DNA of 64,000 nucleotides, taken from assembly GCF_018143015.1 (NCBI RefSeq), contig NC_054750.1, positions 6,369,501 to 6,433,500 of the forward strand, in the 5' to 3' direction. Made by a program: the position numbers and the translations under genes. The notes under the pieces were generated by a model that saw only the letters and a list, made by a program, of their open reading frames with translations, made no database searches and had not been told where the DNA came from. Below are positions 13,201 through 28,200 of the stretch, one piece after another. The stretch is from Lytechinus variegatus (lineage: Eukaryota; Echinodermata; Echinoidea; Temnopleuroida; Toxopneustidae). Position 1 is the first letter of the stretch, and each line of letters begins with the position of its first letter.

Positions 13201-16200
13201 CCTTCCCCAATGTATTTATCTTCAATTTTATGTTTCTATTCAAACCAACTTATTATCAGAGTGAAATTCCCCTTTAAATACGACAGGTAAGAACAAAAGA
13301 CAACATTTATTCCGGATGTAACCTATTTCTTTTAGGGTGGTGAACCTATATCTAATCACGTGATCGATGAAAAAGGATTTCACCTTGCCCTTGTAGGCCT
13401 ACACGCGGGTGTGTCATGGTCGAGTGGTAGGTCCCATATGGGTACAGAAATGAAATCACATCATCCGCGGTTCGAATTTCACCGATTAATACAAAGACAA
13501 ATAGTCACCGAGAGCAACTGGTAAATTCTATATTTTATTAATTTATTCGAAATATCATTGATTTCTTCCAACTCACTTCTCTCACTAGAAATTTGTCTAA
13601 ATTATTCAAAAAATCGTTCCTTCTTCTATTTCTATTTACGGAGAGGGATCTTTCTTTGTAGATCAAATCAATCCGCTTTTATCAGCAACCTCCCTGTACC
13701 ATGTAGAGTATGCTGTCACGAACAACATGCATAAATTAGACGTTGGCTGTACAAACTTTAACATAGCACTAATTCACCCACAAAAGGGCTGTACTCGAAT
13801 AGTTTGGCCAGATAAACGATACATTTGATCGATTGATCAATGAATTTCTTGACAGGTCCTTCGTCCCTGCAGGAAAGTATAGGCCTTCGATTGCACCACT
13901 GAGTGTGATGATCCGTCCCTTGGATATGACATTTGATAGAATGTCCCGCGGTGGCTGTGCGATTATGCTCTAGAAGCAGCACTGTTGCCTTGGCGACGTT
14001 TGGCTCGTCAGATCGCATCACATGCTTCATACCTACTTCCCACTGTCACGATCTAGGCCACAAACCAAACGGCGTACTGCATCGTGAAGCAATCGTAGTG
14101 ATCTTGTCAGATCGTATATCAGATCATATCAGATCAGTAGAAAATTTTTGAATGGTTCAAAAATTTTCGCGGTCAATTACGAAAGGCCAATCGTTGCTTT
14201 CGCAAAGGATTGCAGGACAATGGGAACGAGGTATTACCATGTTTACAAACTTCCAATGTTTGATGATAATGAAAAGTCTTATTCCTGTTTGGTGGCATCC
14301 CATATGGTCTGACCCCTCCGTCTACAACCCAGAAGCTTGGTTATAAGGAATTTTGACAATTTACATGTATCTTGAAACAAATATTTTGATTTAATTCGAT
14401 CTTGGCTACAGATGACTTTAACGCCTCATCCCCTTAGGTGTGTAGAAAATGTTATTCTGTTCTGTATTTTGAGTTGAGCATTATTAGAGCTCCATGAAAA
14501 GCCTGAAATTAAACATCAAACTTTGAATTTAGCATTTTGATTGCAACTATCAACAGGGTTCGCAGGCTCGAGTAGTTGCAAATGAGCAAGAAATAGGCAA
14601 GTTACCCTGGTCATGATTTGACCTACTAGCTTGCTTATGCTTTGGGCACCACTGCAAGCAGCTGTACGAGAAGGCTAAACAGACGTAATACTACGTATGC
14701 AATTAACCTTGACCGGTAAAATCAAGTATCTAATGATATTCCCCTTGCAAGCATAACAGCACGTTTGCAATTATACGATATTACTAGATTAAATTTTGTT
14801 TCATTATGTTTCAACGCAATGAAGCTAAGTCTTTCAGCATTGTGCTTTCATTTCTGAGATCTTTGCAAACGATATCATGAGTTACGTTACAACATATATT
14901 GAAGTAACAACTTCTATTTCGTCCGACGTAGTCTGGATGATTTCAAAGAAGTGACCTGACAAGAAACCTTGGGTGGGATGGGAGCTACCGTCATTACACA
15001 AACCCACATTTTCCTTATTACTACTCCTACCGCAGAGTAGCCAATCTGGTCCCTAATCAAAACTCCTCTCATAGTGCGACGAGGGACCAGTCATTAATTA
15101 AGTGAATTTTTGTCATTTCAATTGTGTGTTTTCACCTTATTTGGAGTGAAAGTGTGCGTCTTTTTTAACACTTTCACTCCAAGACAGATAAAAATTCACT
15201 CTTAAAAGACAGAAATCTCACTCCATTAAAACTGGTCCTTCATCTCACTCTGAGAGCAGTGTGATTCAGGACTAGATTAGCTCCTCTGCATTTAGGGAGT
15301 ATCTAAATTACAATATTTGGGGGTAGTTCTCACGCATTTCACTACGACATCTTCAGCTTTGGATGAATTTGTTGCTAAAGAAATGAAAACAATGTGATTT
15401 ATTTTTGTATTAATTATTACGATTAAATTACTTTATCAGGTTGACACGTCTTTATCAATGTTAGTCCATGTGTTGCAGATGCAGCCAAGTATATATTTTT
15501 TTTATTCTTAATGAATTAAATTATATACCTGAACCTATTTTTTATATATATATCACAATAGCAAGTAGTTATCAGTGCACTTAATCTAAGCAAATTGTCT
15601 TTTTAAAAAGTTCGTCATATATAGATTTAAGCAATAATATTTTAGTGAAACAATGCAGAAAATCTTATCTCAACAATCTTTAATAATGTTCCTTACCGGG
15701 TGTATCTTTGTTGCAGGTATTGGGTTTGGACTGAGCCACATGCCTGCAGTTGTGATGCTGAGTCACTACTTCGATACGAAGATCGGTACGGCCACGGGCC
15801 TGGCGATGTCAGGGACAGGACTGGGAACCATCTTCATGTCCGTCGTTACACAGTACCTCGTCGACGAGTTCGGTTGGCGAGGCACCATGATGATCCTCAG
15901 TGCCATCAACGCCAACTTGTGTGTAGCGGCAGTTGTGATGAGACCAGTCAAGTTAGGTCTGCGTCGCATGACTCCCGCCGAAGAAGCTAAGCTCAGGTCA
16001 AAGACCAAAGCAATTCAAGGCATCACCTACAAAGAACTGCCTCAGGATGATCACCAAGAAGATAGTCCTTGCATCACATCAAATCCTATGCATGAACCTA
16101 AAGCTTTAAATGGTGCTGTTCTAAAGACAAACCAAGAGATTAATGGAAACATCGAATCCATATCACAAACTGAGAAGTACAACAAGAAGGATGTTGTCCT

Positions 16201-19200
16201 TAAATTCAACGGTTCCTCACCAAACGGAACTGTTGGAACCGTTGAGATTGTAACAGAGGACGTAAAGGGAGCAGAGGCCAACGGAGAAAAGGCTTATTTC
16301 GCTTGCTGCAAAGTGTGGTCCTGCTGTGTGGCATTCCTTGATTCCGTGTACAGCTTTGCACTTTGGAAGAACGCTATGTACCTCTCATTCCTGATGGGGA
16401 TCAACCTCACATTCTTCGGAATGACCATCATCTCTGCACATGTGGTAAGATGTAGTCCCTTTATTTGAAAAAAAAAACATTGCTGGTAGTTGTACTAGTG
16501 CAGTATCTGTTGCTCACTTCGGATTCAATAATTTTCGTGGAGACTTCCGAAGATAGAGAACCTTGAAGAATAATACCTTTCAGCAGCTTCGAACAAAGCT
16601 ATTCCGAGATGAAAACTGAGTATCTGTATCAGTGCGAGGTGCCATGATGAAGTAATTTGAAATTTCACAGAGATCAAGAGTTTCTAAAAACAGTCATCTA
16701 TTAGCTTAATTGAGAAGGATTTACCGAGAAGGAATTATGTTAGTCAGCCTTAAGTCCATCTTTTAGATATTATACATGTAAATCAATTAATTCTGCTATT
16801 TTTTTTCAGTTTGATTATGTGTTTTTCCCCTTCTTTTATTTTTTTATTGATTTTTTTTAGTAATCACTCAGTTTTAATTTTCAACTCATTATGTTTTTGT
16901 GATGAACAGGCAAAGCGGGCTCTGGAGTATGGTATCCATGACGTTCACAGTTCTTTGCTGGTAGCAGTGTTAGGTTTGAGTCAAGCAGCGGGACGAGTCC
17001 TGTCGGGTCCCCTGGTTGACCGGTGTAGGCTCAACCCTCTCCTTCTCTACCAATCCATGGCTGCATTATGCGGGGTGTCAATCATCGTTAGTATCTACCT
17101 CAAGTCATTCGCAGGTTAGTGCATTAAAGCGGAGGTAACGATACTGTACGGGAACTGTCCCAACCAAGAGTCTGAGAATAATGACATGAATGAGGACAAA
17201 GAGGTGCACGTCGTTACACACTCGACATGGAAATATTAATTTTACATCGCGACGCTCTGTTTTTTAAAGAATTTTTTTCTGGATAATGTATGGAAACCAA
17301 GAACACAGGTTGTGAGTGAGAGAGTTCCCGCGCGTAAAGAATGATTGCTTGGTTATATTTCATTATTCTCAGAGTCCGACCTACATGTACAGTCTTGAAC
17401 ATTCGAAGTCCTTAACCCTGAAAGGTATTACCAAATTATCGGTAAATGACAGATTTTCTTTAAAATAGATCTATATCTATCCCCCTCCCACCATCATAAA
17501 CGATAACTTTGAATGTAATCTGTTTATGCATTTTTTAACTCGACAATTTAGGGTTACACTTCGTAATTCCGAAGGTTCGTAATTCCGATACATTTAAATT
17601 GCCTTTACCTCGATGTTCGAGGTATTCCGAAAACGATGTTCGAGGTATTCCGAAAACGAAATAAGGTTCGATGTTCCGAAGGTTCATTGTCCCGAAGATT
17701 CGTTAGTCCAAAAACAAAATAAGGTTCGTTAATCATTACGTTTTCGGACTAACGAACCTTCAGAATTACGAACCTCATTTCGTTTATTGGATTAACAAAC
17801 CTTTGGAATTACGAACCTCACCTTGTTTTCGGACTAACGAACCTTCAGAATTACGAACCTCATTTCGTTTTTGGACTTACGAACCTTCGGAATTACGAAC
17901 CTTCGGAAATACGAACCTTCGGAATAACGAACCTTCGGAATAACGAAGCTTCAGAATTACGAATGTATGCGCAATTTAGTGTACATGCATTTATCTAAAT
18001 TTGATCATGGACCTAATACTCTGAGTAGCAGGTCCATGATTTGTTTAAGCCTCTGTCACTAACTCTCACTTCCTCCCTATGTCTCTCGCTGGTATAAGAA
18101 CACACCCTCACCCACATCATTCATACACGCATACGATACCCACCCCACATCTCGTCAATTTATTCTGCCTGTCTTCTCACCTCCGTCGCCATAGCCTATA
18201 CTCTCCCTATCTCTATTTCACACACACGCACACACCCTCCCTCACACACACACACACACACACACCCATACATACCCACCTCACAGACATGTCAACCTAT
18301 ATTTCCTGTCTCCTAACATCCCCCTCTCACCCTGTCCCTCTGCATACATACCCTACACTCACGCACCCCTACCCACCCTGACATACCTTCTGAAAGCACA
18401 CACCCAATTACACACACACCTGTCAGTTTATTTTGTCTGCCGCCACCCCTCTCTCACTGTCTCTCTCACTCTCTCTCTCTCACACTCTCTTTCACCTGTA
18501 TTCGAACAAAGTGTGACCACAACTTTGCACTTTTACATGTTTTGTTTTGTTGGGGTATTTTAAATGTAGTTTTGTCCCCGGGGGGGCCACTTCCATTCAC
18601 GAGTGGATACCATGCGCGACCATGGGGTCTCGAAAAGCACCCTAAACACGTAATTTCCATATTCTGAAAATGCACCCCTTAACAAGTATTGGCGTGTGAA
18701 ACCCTACCCTTAACAAGTATTGGAAACAAAACGATACTCTTGGCAAATATTCCCTGAATTGAACCCCTAAACAAGTACAGGAATGTTTTATTTTTACGGG
18801 TCCTTCGGTCGTCGGCTTTACCTTATTTGGTTTAGTACGACCCCACTTCTACACCTCGCGCAAATAGGACTCTAAACACGTAGTGTTGGGGCAAAAGGAC
18901 ATCCTTTATAAAACATTTTGTTTTATCATCCCCGCAAATTCGACCCTAAACACGTAATTTTCCTAGCGAAATAGATACCCTTTTTTCATTATTTTTGTGT
19001 TTTTGACACCCTTATCACGTTACGTACGTAACGTGCCCTATCGTGAAAAGGACATCCTTTTTACGTGTTTTTCTGGTCGCGCATGGTATCCACTCGTCAA
19101 TGTAAGTGGCCCCCCGGGGTTTTGTCACAGTTGATAAATACTGTTATTGAACTTTATCTCTAACCCTGATGCCCGCCAATCACATCACTTTGTTCAAAAA

Positions 19201-22200
19201 CAATCTTACATCATTACTGTTACACTTATACTCTCACACAAACACTACGGTGTCTGCTGATTGGGTAACACACAAAATAGGCTTATAAAGTCAGCCATGC
19301 TTCAAACCCCTAAACACATATGCCCGTATTCTTCATTTCATTTCATTTATTTCCATATTCAAATATAAAAACATACATAATCAGCAAATCACAAAAAAGA
19401 ACACATTTCACATAAAAATATTACAAAGATAAATATGGTTACAAATTTAAGGGAAAAAAGGGGGGGAAAATACATGCAAAAAATACATTACAAATTGAAT
19501 ATGGAGAGAATACCAAAAGCCGAAAGGGCTTATCGAAGGTATTCCCCAAAATATAGAATTTAAAAAGGGACAGATAGGAAGTATGGGAAAAAGAAAGATG
19601 TGAAAAACAAGCTAGTCTGGTTTAATTTAATCTCTGGTTTAAAATTTTGGTTTAGGTATGGATAGACACTGGTGACATAAATCTCTAGTATAATTTCAAT
19701 GTAGTAGCTCATTTTTCTATCAAATCATTTTAACTGTTTCGGAAGGAAAAATAAGATAGCTTTCTCCACCATTTACGAGTTAGGAAAGAGCACAGTAAAC
19801 ATAAAAACATACAATGTGAGGAAAATCTAGACATTTTGGGTTTCCATAATTTTAGCACAGAGTTAGATCATGGTCTAAGTTCAACCTGACTTCTGAATAC
19901 ATGTCATAGGCTCTTTGTCTCAAAAAAGAACCGAATATGGCCGATTTCCACGATTGAATGCAATTAATTGTTATAATTAATCTACAATCGATCGCTATTC
20001 AGATTAATGGAGCCAATTTCCGGTACAAGACGCGTCAGCAATGTTTTAATCCGAGACTATGAAATGTAGTTCGACGTCAAATGGTAGTCATGGCAATTTT
20101 TTAAACATGGTACAAAGGGAGTTCAAATTGACAAATAAAGAGAAAAATGAAATAAAAAGAAAGAAGTACAAAGGAAATAAGTCCATACGTTTTTATTCTC
20201 AATGAAAGGCATTTATTAAAAACGACGAGTGTTTATGAATTAAATCAGTATTTGTAGGAAAATATATAAATGTATTCTAGAGTAAACGTCAATCTATGGC
20301 TAATTTGGCTATAAAGCCAAATAACCTACATACTAAATCCCAACAATTTCTTTTATGGATCAGACTTTAGACAATGCAGGTATTTGACAGATAACGAATA
20401 GACAGTATTGTACCATTGCACTTGGTGCACCATAAACTTTTGATCTGTTAAATGTACTGTGTACATAGTGAAAGGTTTATTGTGTAAATAGTATTTGTTT
20501 TATTACTATTGTGTTCTCTTTTTCCTGTGTCTGTTTGTAATCTAGTCTGACATAGGCCTAGACAATACGGTTTATGAAGATCTAGAAAACATGACAGTAT
20601 CCTTGGTTTCGTGATTTATGGGTGGAGAAGTTTTGTTTTCTATAAGAGATAGAGAATGGATATTTTCTTTAGCTTTAAAATTTGCCATTGCTGATTAAGG
20701 CCTTGTAGTGATCTACCCTATTCGGATATCAAAGTAGAAATGTTTGTGTGATACAGTTTTGATACTGTAAGGTTAGATGACTTTGGATGCATTTGACCGT
20801 TTCGTAATATGACTGATGGTGTGGTAGTGATGCCTGTAATGATGATGATGATGGTGATGATGAAGATGAGGATGATGATGATGATGATTAAGATTGAGAG
20901 ATGACGATAATAGGTAGGTTAATGATGATAATGCTATTGATACTCATAATGATGATTTTAATAGTGGTGGTTGGGAGTATGAATATACTGATAACGATTG
21001 TGGTGGTGGTGGTGGTGATTATGATGATGTTGTTGAAGAATTAGACGATGATGAAGATTATGACGATAATGATGTTAGCAGTGATGATGATGATGGTTCT
21101 GATGATAATGATGGTGGTGGTGGCGGTGAAGATGGTAATGACGAGAGCGGTGCTAATGAAGATGACCGTTTCGATGATTCCAAATATAGTTTTACACTGC
21201 ACTCATAAACTGTATTTGGGCTTTCGGGTTGAGCAGGACTGATTGTTCACGTGTTGGAATACCAATAACATTTCATAACTTTTCCCCATCTCACATATCA
21301 ATCTACAGTTGTCGATAGTGAGCTGCGTATAATGTAGTGTAAACCGTGAAAAACGAACACCAAATGGGGGTCGGGAAACTAATGTAAATCGTTCGAGAGG
21401 AAAACGGAAGAACATCGCCCTCTTTTCATCTTCCTCCCATCTCATTGAAAATACATTAATGCCAAGGTCAAGTATATAGGCTTGACAACAATCGCGATCA
21501 ATAGCAAAGGTGAATATGCACCATGCCTCATACTCGTAACTCTATTTGAAATGCATGTTGTAATACATACCCAATTTGTTCATTAAATGAATGTTTAAAA
21601 TGACTCTTGCATTGATTAGATTTTTTTATAAAAATTGAACAAAATAGATCAAAAGAAGTATGATAATTATATAATTTTCAGTTACAATTGTATACATAAG
21701 GGTAAATCAGATCAGTGGGGATACAGTTCGGCTGGAGTGCGGTGACCCGGTACGCGTTTATTGCGGCTCTTGTCTGAATTGCTCTTGTTTAAACTTTCCT
21801 CGATGTATTTCAGTGCCAGAAATTCAGAAAAAAATCGATAAGATAGTGTTTCTTTCATTGATATTATCAGCTTCCTGCCATTCTTACGGTAAATGCGGTC
21901 GGTATAATCTTATTTCTCCGATCCGACTTGAATTCAACCTTGTACTTTTTTAAAGAGTCATTTTCAACATGGTGTTAGTTAGGCAATTGAATATCAGCAG
22001 TGAAGAGCAATAGGGAAATCCTGTATTACGAGTACCGGACGTTTAGGTGCTGCAGTATAGAATCCAGTCTTTAGGAAGCAATATAAACAATCCAAGACGA
22101 ACTTTATGACAAATAGACCTACATACAATATCGCCCCAAATCAATCCCAATTTTGTAGCGATTCGATTGGGATTGAATTTGGGAGATTTTTTTGTCTCAT

Positions 22201-25200
22201 TGAGTATCTCATTTCTTATTCATGGAATTCAGAAGAGAGAAAATAAGATGTAAACAACCTCATAGCTCCACTCTATAATTCGCCTAGTTTTCTTCCATAC
22301 TTGTATAGAAGTTCGTAAAAATATAACAAACAAATATGACTACACATCTAGCTGAAATTGTTCCAAAGTTCCCTGAATTTCGTGCACCAGTAATCCTTCT
22401 TTTTATATTACAGCACGAAGTGTTACTCATGCGTTACTGGTTTGAACTGGTCAAATCTACTTTGAGTTGAAATTTAGACTGGTGATTGCATTTTATCTTT
22501 CTCATTATGTAATACGACCCTGACAGAAAAATAGCTTTTTTGATAAATCGATTAAACAAATTGCTAGACTTTGCTTCGAATACTATTGTATATCCCTTGC
22601 GCTTTGACCAATTTTTTATTTCAGTCCAAGCTAAGCCCAACAGAAAATGCACCAAACCTTGTTTTCCGATGTATACAATGTTTTTAATGTTTTTTTTTCT
22701 TGTCAATTTGAGGAGCTGATTCCAAATCTAACGGATGTCACTTTTCACATTTTCTGCAAATTGGCAATATCCAAAATGGCCACCAAAATATGCAAATTAC
22801 CTGTGGAAATCACAAAATCGCAAACCCTTTGCCTATTAAACTTCTGAAATTGTGAAGCATTAGTAAAATAATGTCTTAAACTTGATTTTTGACAAAATAT
22901 TTATTTTCTTGATATGCAAAATGGCCGTCATAGAATGTACAATATGAATGAGGAAAATGATTTTCACAAGGGTAAGCACTAAAATGCACGTAATTGTGAT
23001 TCATTAGTCAAACATTGTCTGAAAACAATAATTGCTAACGAAATATATCATTTCTTGTGTCATGTAGGCGACTAATGCTCATTTTTTTTTATTAAAAATG
23101 GCAGCCATAGGCCCTAACAGAATTATGTACAATGTGAATGGGGACATGTAGTTTTGACAGAATGTGGACTATAAATTGAATGTACGTGTTTTGTATTAGT
23201 GAAATATTGTTTAAAAACATGAGCTTTAATGAAATATATAACATTTCGTGTCATTTTGGTGATAAATGCTGCATTTCGAAATTCAAAATAACCACCATGG
23301 GCTCTAATATGTGATAGCCTCGCGCTTGGCATGCTCACTGTAGATGACGGCATCACGGATGACATTCTCCAAGATGACTTACAGTATTTTCAGACCTATA
23401 GTATTATCTACAATTTGAATAGGAGCAAATGATCTTTCCCAAATTTGCTTTGTTTAACCATGAAATGCTATTTTGCAATACAATCTGTAATTCGTATGGT
23501 ATACTAGTAATGCTATTAGTTTGAGATTTAAAACATGGCTGCAATGAGCCCTATTTTGTAATAGCGAAATTTGATATAGTATAAAAGCTGTTTCATTGTT
23601 ACATTCAATAAATTATACAGGTAGGGGGCATGCAAAGGCAGCCATTATCAATTCGGAAATATAGCATTTTTATCAATACAGACTAGTTAAAGCTTTATTA
23701 AAATTCCTGTTTTTCAGACACCATTTCACCAATATTTCAGTTGAAAGCATTTCATGGTAAAAATGCTTCATTTTTTGGAAAATGATTTTTTTCCCAATTC
23801 ACACTTTACATAATACTGTTAGGACCTATGACAGAATTATTTTGGACCTATTTTGAATTCTATAATACAACATCATCACCTATACATAACACATTAAGAA
23901 TCATATTTTCAAAGAGTATTTAACTCTCGCATCTCAATTACTCTGACATCACAATTTTGTAGTTAAGCAAAGCCAGATTTGTTAAAATATTCGTCCTCAA
24001 TATAATGACTTCCATAATATAGCAGCTATTTTTAATATAAAAATACAACAACAACAACAAAACTGTGTGTGTTTTGCTTCATTTTGGGTCCGTCATCCCC
24101 TTATGCCTCACCTTATACCCTACACATATACTATCGTATATTATTATCTGGAGGAGCCTTGATGTAGTGGTTCTGACTCTCGCCTTGTAAACAGAGGGTC
24201 GTGTGTTCGAATCCCACCGCGGTCTGGCATCCTTTGACAAGGCGTTAATCCACATTTTGCCACTCACAGCCCATGTGCTAAATGGGTACCCGGATAGGAT
24301 GTGAAAGTCATTGTACTGAGCTTGTCCAGTATTGTGTGTGCCTCACCGGCGACTGACTGGAATACTCCCGAGGGAGTGGAGGATGCTCATACATTGGGTG
24401 CGGGAATGACTTAGAATCAGATGACCGGGGTAATAATATATCTGTAAAGCGCTTAGACACGTCGTTCCGATGTATTAAGTGCTGTATAAAAGCGGATTAT
24501 TTATCTGGAGCTGTATGTGCGAAATTCTACACTTTTTGTTCCAGTTCACCTCTAACTTTAATGAAATTTTCAGTTGTATCCTTTACGATATGTCCCTATA
24601 CATTCAAGTGACATTACTTTTGGGTAGACTTGACTTTTAATACGTTATTACCTCGTTTTCTGACACGTGGTGGCTGAAACAAAACATCGGTTTAAAAAAG
24701 AAGCATGGCTACACACGCCGGTTCATCATATCTCGAATGCGTGCATCATGGTGTGTACTTAACTGTACTTTTATTTCAAATTCATCTACTATTGACCTTT
24801 GATTGTCTTACTATAAATGGAGTATTCATTTGTGTTAATGGAGAACGAATTGGGCTTTTATCACAACAGCGTAGAACAATGACCAATTAAATTGCTAGAC
24901 GCCAAAAATAGTCACTGCTTTTACAAGTGTCAACAAGAGCCGTGGAAGTGAGAGTGATATTAGTCCTCAGATTCGGGTAGAAATCACAGTTAACGAGGTG
25001 TTGTTTTATGTTGAGAAGCTAAGCTATTAATTGGAGAATAGTCATCTTTAGGATGATATATTCCATACAGGTCTGCTTTCTAATTTGAATACCTCTATCA
25101 GAGAAAATAACACACACAAAAAAAAAATCAAAGTAATTATTGTATTCTTTTCGCTGGCTACTTGTGGTAAGGCGACTTCTACGGCAAGCAACCAGTGAAA

Positions 25201-28200
25201 CGAATTCGACAAAACCATCAAATTATTATTTCAAAGAAGTTTATATTTTTTCAATTAAAAAGCAGATGTATAACTTAGTTTTTATGTGATTTTCTTTTTT
25301 TTAATTTAGATAGCTAGCTTCATGATTCAGTTATATAAACTAAACGTAATCAAGAAATCTAGGTTGACGAAGGATGACACTTAAGATCACTTACATAGGT
25401 ATTTATATGTGGGACAGTATTGTTATCGCTTGAAAAAATACCCGATATCGTGCTTGATTTTGAAGCTTATTTTGCTAATTTCTCAGCAATTACCTAATTC
25501 ATTCCAAAATATTTTTTTCACATTTTTTTCATTTCATACATACACAGACTTGGGAATCCATTCGATAGGATATTATGTAAGAATTTGGTTTAAAATTATT
25601 GCCTCAATCGGTATTTACTTTTAACTATGCCTAAACACGTACGCCCCAGACGTTGTCAAATATTAGCTGGGGTAACTCCTCTAGAAGTTATTTGGACAAA
25701 CTATTGCCGATTCAAAAGCTCGTAATAAGAATTAGAAGTCACGAAGACAGATTGACACAGACGAACTTTTTATTAGAATAAAATTTTGAAAAAGAATTAC
25801 CTAAATCACCTTCGTCTTGGCTGTTTTATGTACCAATTAAATCGTGGCGAATTGCCAACCCTACTAAATTTATATTTTACAAAAAAATCTCATTTTCATA
25901 GCTATCCCACAGGAGAATTATCATTTCACCTTACTTTGTTGAGAACATTATTTAAACAGAAAGCTATCATATTTTACGCTGGTCCTCATTTATCAAATTC
26001 TCTGGATGAGTAACTAAAAAACTCAGCAAGCTTATTTACCATGTTTACTTTCAAGTTTACGCAAACTCAAACAACCAAATTGTTCGTCACAGTCTAAAAA
26101 CTGCAGGATGTTTCTTTGTTGTCCTGTTTCGTGTTGTGTTGTCCATTGTCATTATTCTTTATATCTAAATTTAAATTATGAACAATGATACCATTAAAAA
26201 AGTTAAAGGGAACCTGTTTCACAAGCTCTGCTTTCATTAGGTTTCCTCGACATGACAACTTTTAAGTTTCATGATCATTACCAAGACTGCTTTCACGAAT
26301 GTATTGTATTGTTTTATTCCAATGTAATTTAATTGTATCTTTTCCATAATGATGTTGAGATATAAAAAACTGTATTTAATTTTCTGATATTGCGGAAGTA
26401 AATGAAAATGAGAAATGAAATGCAAACATCGTTTGGACGGCTTTAAGGGCGTATACATGGGATAAAAGTATATTTGATATAATAATCAAACTCAAATAAG
26501 GCCTTTGGATAGCACTGTCCCTATTAATTCAAATAATGATTCGATGATTACTTGCAAAGAGGGTTGAAGAGGGTAATGGGCTCTTATTTCTGTCAACATA
26601 ATTGTAGGCAGACTGCTTACCGTGCGTTTTACCAGTATTATGTTTGATTTTAGACAGAGATGACAAAATAAATAACACAGTACAGTAAAGAACAGGTGTG
26701 AATCCAGAATTTTCTAAAGGGGAGAGGCATCATTTTTTACAAGAAAAATGAACAATCCCCCTCCCCCTATAGAATTACACTCCCAATTAATGGCGATTTA
26801 GGTCAGGTTCCTCATTTGCACAACAATTATTTCTGGAAAATATTTTGTACACCCCCCCAAAAAAAAACACATGGGTATGCCGGCAAAAGGGGAGGGGGCA
26901 CAAGCCGGATTTGCCCCTTCCTGAATCCGTCACTGGTGAAGAAATAGATATTATCTATTATTTTATAATTGTTAAGTAAGTGATTTCATGATACTGATAT
27001 TTACAGATATGCCACTGCTGAGTCGACCTACATTTCTTTTAAAATTATACATCAATATAACGGGTAAAGACCAACGGGATTTCGTATCGTTTCATATAAC
27101 ATCCAATTGTTTTCCTAAACATCATTTATTGTACTGAATCATTTACCATATGTAAGTAATGTCCTTAAAAATGTAGAATGTCGGCCTATGCGAGGCATGT
27201 TTGTTCACATTATGTCCATTATATGCCATCCCCATTTTCAGCATTGTTCTGTATTTAGATAGTGACAGTTTCGGTTTTTTCGTCCGTTTTGAGGTCCCCC
27301 CCCCCAAAAAAAAAACCCCACCTTTCTTATGATTCCATAATAGTCGCGACACAAGCAAACATTCTGTCAATTTTATCGTTGAGATATGCAGTTTTGTGGC
27401 TATTTTTGTAGTATTTCGAGGGAAATGACTTCTTGACGGATAGCCGCAAGGAGGCAAAGCTTAAAGGGGAATGAAACCTTTGGAACAAGTAGGCTTGTGT
27501 CGAAACAGAAAAATCAAAGAATAAGAACAAAGAAAGTTTGAAAAAAATCGGACAAATAATGAGAAAGTTATGAGCATTTGAATATTGCAATCTCTAATGC
27601 TATGGAGATCCTCCCATTGGCAACACGGCAAGGATGTGTGATGTCACACATGAACAACTTTCCCTTTGATAGACTATGAAATACCCTGAAAATGTGTCTT
27701 TTTGCTTTTTCGTGTGGTGATACAAACTCTTTGTCCATGATGTATTCTTTAAAAATCTGTATTACATGCACTCCTATAGAAAGAATACATGTTCTACTGA
27801 TAGATGTAATAAAAGAGGCAATTTAAGTGAAATATATACTAAAGTAATGGGGAGAGTTGTTCAAGAGTGATATCACACATCTTTGTCGCATTGCCAATGT
27901 GAGGATTTCCATAGCATTAGTGATCGCAATATTCAAAAGCTCATAACTTTCTCATTATTTGTCCGATTTTTCTCAAACTTTCGTTGATCTGTTTCTTTGA
28001 TTTTTCTGTTTTCACACAAGCTATCTTGGTCCAAAGGTTTCATTCTCCTTTAATGACAACGAGAACTGAAGCAGAAAACATCTCTGCATTATAATGCTTT
28101 CTAATACTCAATAAATGATTTCCATCATCATTCTGTGCACAGGCATGCAGTTTTTAGTTTAACGAGGCAGTTAATATCGGTGAAGAAAATAAGAGAATAG

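Noticed and set aside
13413..13485. Intact tRNA gene
   Set aside because: A- and B-box-like sequences are present but the acceptor and anticodon stems do not pair well.
13758..14030. 90-codon minus-strand ORF with a less biased composition
   Set aside because: No family resemblance found and no flanking splice or transposon signals; may be an old mobile-element scrap but unsupported.
15700..16281. Overlapping plus- and minus-strand ORFs at SLC16-like exon 3
   Set aside because: Shadow frames of the real exon.
17560..17967. CRISPR-like spacing of repeats
   Set aside because: Units are short, variable and without unique spacers, and the context is a eukaryotic intron.
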